From: Ferrovibrio sp.
GTDB taxonomy: Bacteria > Pseudomonadota > Alphaproteobacteria > Ferrovibrionales > Ferrovibrionaceae
Length of the DNA: 64,000 nucleotides
Direction of reading: 5' to 3'
Assembly (NCBI RefSeq): GCF_029255545.1
Contig: NZ_JANLJJ010000094.1
Location: forward strand, 1-64,000
Position 1 is the first letter of the stretch. Every line of letters begins with the position of its first letter. Positions 62,478 to 64,000 of this stretch are shown in pieces. Made by a program: the position numbers and the translations under genes. The notes below the pieces were generated by a model. That model did no database searches. It was not told the DNA's origin and saw nothing but the letters and a program-made list of their open reading frames with translations.

Positions 62478-63068
62478 TCACGCAAATTGCCTGAATATTG
62501 TGGCGAAGGCGATTTTCTTAAAGCGTTCGAGCGGTGCTGCACTCCGCTCCACTTTCATGCGGAGAATTGCGCCTTCCCAAGATGCAAGCATGAAATCGGC
62601 GAGTTCTTCCGGTGCAAATGCCGTGTCAATTTCGCCAATCAACTGCGCCTCCCGAATGCAGTCCGCGAAACGGCCCCGCCATTCAAGGAAGATCTCCGAC
62701 AGTCGAACGCGCAGCATCTCGCTGACCGGGGCTGCCTCAAGGCTAAAATCGCCAATCAAGCATCCGCGCTCGAAGCTGTCGGCTTTGAGCCGCGCAGTAA
62801 TAATGTCAAGGTAACGCTGCAAACGCTGGCGCGGCGTCAGGCTCTCGTCGTCAAGCGCCAAGGAAACAAGGTCTCGCACATGCTCGAAATATCGATCCAG
62901 AACGTCACGGCTGAACACTTCCTTTGACCGGAAATGATTCGTGAACGAGCCCTGGGATACGTCCGCTTCCGCTACCACGTCGCGGACGCTGGAGCCGGAG
63001 TATCCCTTTCGTAGCATGACGCGAAGTCCTGCCTCTAAAATTTCTTCTCGAAGTGACTTGCGTCCCAT
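62478..63068 (-). CDS. TetR-family transcriptional regulator
   Basis: A 196-residue repressor: REEILEAGLRVMLRKGYSGSSVRDVVAEADVSQGSFTNHFRSKEVFSRDVLDRYF (HTH) and a TetR_C domain with FERGCLIGDFSLEAAPVSEMLRVRLSEIF. It is the usual divergent or upstream regulator of nitroreductase/oxidoreductase genes, consistent with the truncated nitroreductase 120 bases downstream. The 117-base gap between them holds nothing recognised. Confidence 0.9.
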   Translation of the reverse strand: MGRKSLREEILEAGLRVMLRKGYSGSSVRDVVAEADVSQGSFTNHFRSKEVFSRDVLDRYFEHVRDLVSLALDDESLTPRQRLQRYLDIITARLKADSFERGCLIGDFSLEAAPVSEMLRVRLSEIFLEWRGRFADCIREAQLIGEIDTAFAPEELADFMLASWEGAILRMKVERSAAPLERFKKIAFATIFRQFA

Positions 63069-63190
63069 AGCAGCAAAATGCGGGCGTCCGTATTAATTGT
63101 CAATCATGTTGAATTCGACCGGCTTAAACCCGATGCCTCATCCAAGGATTAATTCAAGTCCTGTCATCATGTTGAGCCGATCTGGGCCGG

Positions 63191-63709
63191 TTAGGCTGCG
63201 GAGTTGGGCGCAAACCCCGCCGACGGCTCAAGCGCCCGACCCCGTCGCATAGCGACGGCGCTGAGTTTAGCATAAGTCTCCGGCGGCAGGTCGCGGAGTG
63301 CGGAGTGCGGCCTTACGATGTTGTAGTCGCACTGCCATGCCCTAGCAGGTCCCTAGCCCGGGCCAGGGACCTAAACAAAGTATCGTTGAGCAGCTCGCCA
63401 CCCAGGCAGCCACTGAAGCTCAAGACAAAGCCATTCCGCATAGGCTTGCCCGGAGCGATGTAATGTCATTCGACGCCGCGCTCCTGCTGCCTGCGGGGGA
63501 TGGCGTTGGAGGTCAGTTCGCTACCGTTGTGGCTGACCACCAGCAGCGGAAGCCCCAGCGGCTGGAGATCCGATCCAGTTCGCGGACGGCCCGTGGGCCG
63601 AACAGCGAGGTATCGGCCTCCAAGCCTAGGTATTCTCGGCTGAAACAGCAGGATGCGGAAACAGCAACCATCGATCAACACATTTGGTTCCCTATGGTGC
63701 ATCAATACT
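63191..63709 (-). pseudogene. Decayed IS3-family transposase (OrfB C-terminal part)
   Basis: Pieces of OrfB are readable on the minus strand in shifting frames: VVSHNGSELTSNAIPRRQQERGVE, then [26 protein letters not shown], then RPHSALRDLPPETYAKLSAVAMRRGRALEPSAGFAPNSAA to a TAA at 63191-63193. The catalytic Asp (VSDNG) has become His and the catalytic Glu (VESF) has become Leu. It is a dead remnant. Confidence 0.8.
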
Positions 63710-63833
63710 GAAGATTGTGCATCTTCACGCTAGAGTACTTCGTACCAAATAGAGGTTGTGCCCAGATTGAGCGCGTGAAGGTTTTTCAAACGTTTCCGAT
63801 TTTTTGTGCGCGATAAGATTGGCGTAAGGACAT

Positions 63834-63858
63834 TGATGTTCTTATTGAAAGAACATCA
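63834..63858. promoter_or_regulatory. Inverted repeat before the partial last gene
   Basis: Perfect 10-base arms TGATGTTCTT and AAGAACATCA surround a 5-base loop, 42 bases upstream of the possible TTG start at 63901. It could be an operator or a transcript hairpin. Confidence 0.4.
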
Positions 63859-63900
63859 GTGCCGATAGCAATATTTTCGGACCACTGCGCGAGGCTACCT

Positions 63901-64000
63901 TTGAATTATCTGACTCCGGGTGCAGCGACCATCGTTACGGCAGCGCCAGCCATCGTCGCCATCGCATGCCTGTTCGCCTACTTGAAGGTGAGGGGCGGAA
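63901..64000 (+). CDS. Possible membrane protein, 5' end only
   Basis: From a TTG with GAGG a few bases before it, the frame reads NYLTPGAATIVTAAPAIVAIACLFAYLKVRGG to the window edge. This looks like an N-terminal membrane helix. There are too few residues to identify it. Confidence 0.35.
   Translation, partial: MNYLTPGAATIVTAAPAIVAIACLFAYLKVRGG

Noticed and set aside
11100..64000. Second copy of the tRNA-Gly 3' end marking the right border of the element
   Set aside because: I looked for TTCGATTCCCCTCACCCGCT-like sequence by eye and found none. A search by computer could still find a diverged copy.

Overview
The window looks like a chromosomal stretch of a high-GC alphaproteobacterium, probably Rhodospirillales-like. 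This rests on gene content (acetyl-CoA synthetase, DUF1127, GlxA-type AraC regulators, long aromatic-catabolic operons) and on base composition, not on any marker gene. It is a mosaic of backbone, two catabolic clusters and several mobile or decayed segments.

Region 1 (1-5.6 kb) is backbone: the 5' part of acs, a MarR regulator divergent from a hotdog thioesterase with a perfect 18-bp palindrome between them, a DUF1127 protein, an ArsR-type regulator, a GlxA-type regulator and a tautomerase. Region 2 (5.6-10.6 kb) is a 4.9-kb accessory segment bounded by a 363-bp direct duplication of the 3' two-thirds of the tautomerase gene. It carries small stress-type genes (ArsR/SRPBCC, TfoX, Tag-type glycosylase, TetR, DUF1330) and a haloalkane dehalogenase with a signal peptide.

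Region 3 (11-17.2 kb) starts with tRNA-Gly(CCC) and a tyrosine integrase, followed by a short MobF-type relaxase and accessory genes. This is the left end of an integrative mobilizable element; its right end was not found. Region 4 (17.4-38.5 kb) is the most interesting part. It holds a TetR regulator, a dipeptide-type ABC importer, and a LigB-type ring-cleavage dioxygenase operon with an FAD monooxygenase and an esterase. A MarR-led operon follows: an indolepyruvate:ferredoxin oxidoreductase pair, an FAD monooxygenase, a fused salicyloyl/anthraniloyl-CoA monooxygenase-reductase, an SDR and a RidA protein. Last come a PhyH-type dioxygenase and a third FAD monooxygenase. Three promoters in this block share one palindromic site, TATGyAATwwCATrTG, which points to one regulon, probably run by the MarR protein. 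My reading is that a 2-oxoacid is converted oxidatively to an aryl-CoA that feeds a dearomatising flavoenzyme, so no CoA ligase is needed.

Region 5 (38.5-40 kb) has small genes of unknown role. Region 6 (40.1-56.2 kb) is a second aromatic cluster. A twelve-gene minus-strand operon contains two small proteins, a Rieske oxygenase, RidA, a ferredoxin reductase, a type I extradiol-like enzyme, a TauABC/SsuABC-type importer, an SDR, IclR, a TPP enzyme and aspartate dehydrogenase. It is divergent from an aldehyde dehydrogenase and an atypical SDR, and is followed by an alpha/beta hydrolase, a double cupin and a LysR regulator. Region 7 (56.2-64 kb) is a mobile-element graveyard. It holds a 2.2-kb IS5-family element with intact ends, a TTA target duplication and passenger genes, IS3 fragments, a broken NUDIX gene and a truncated nitroreductase, alongside a few intact genes (SnoaL-like, EamA exporter, TetR).
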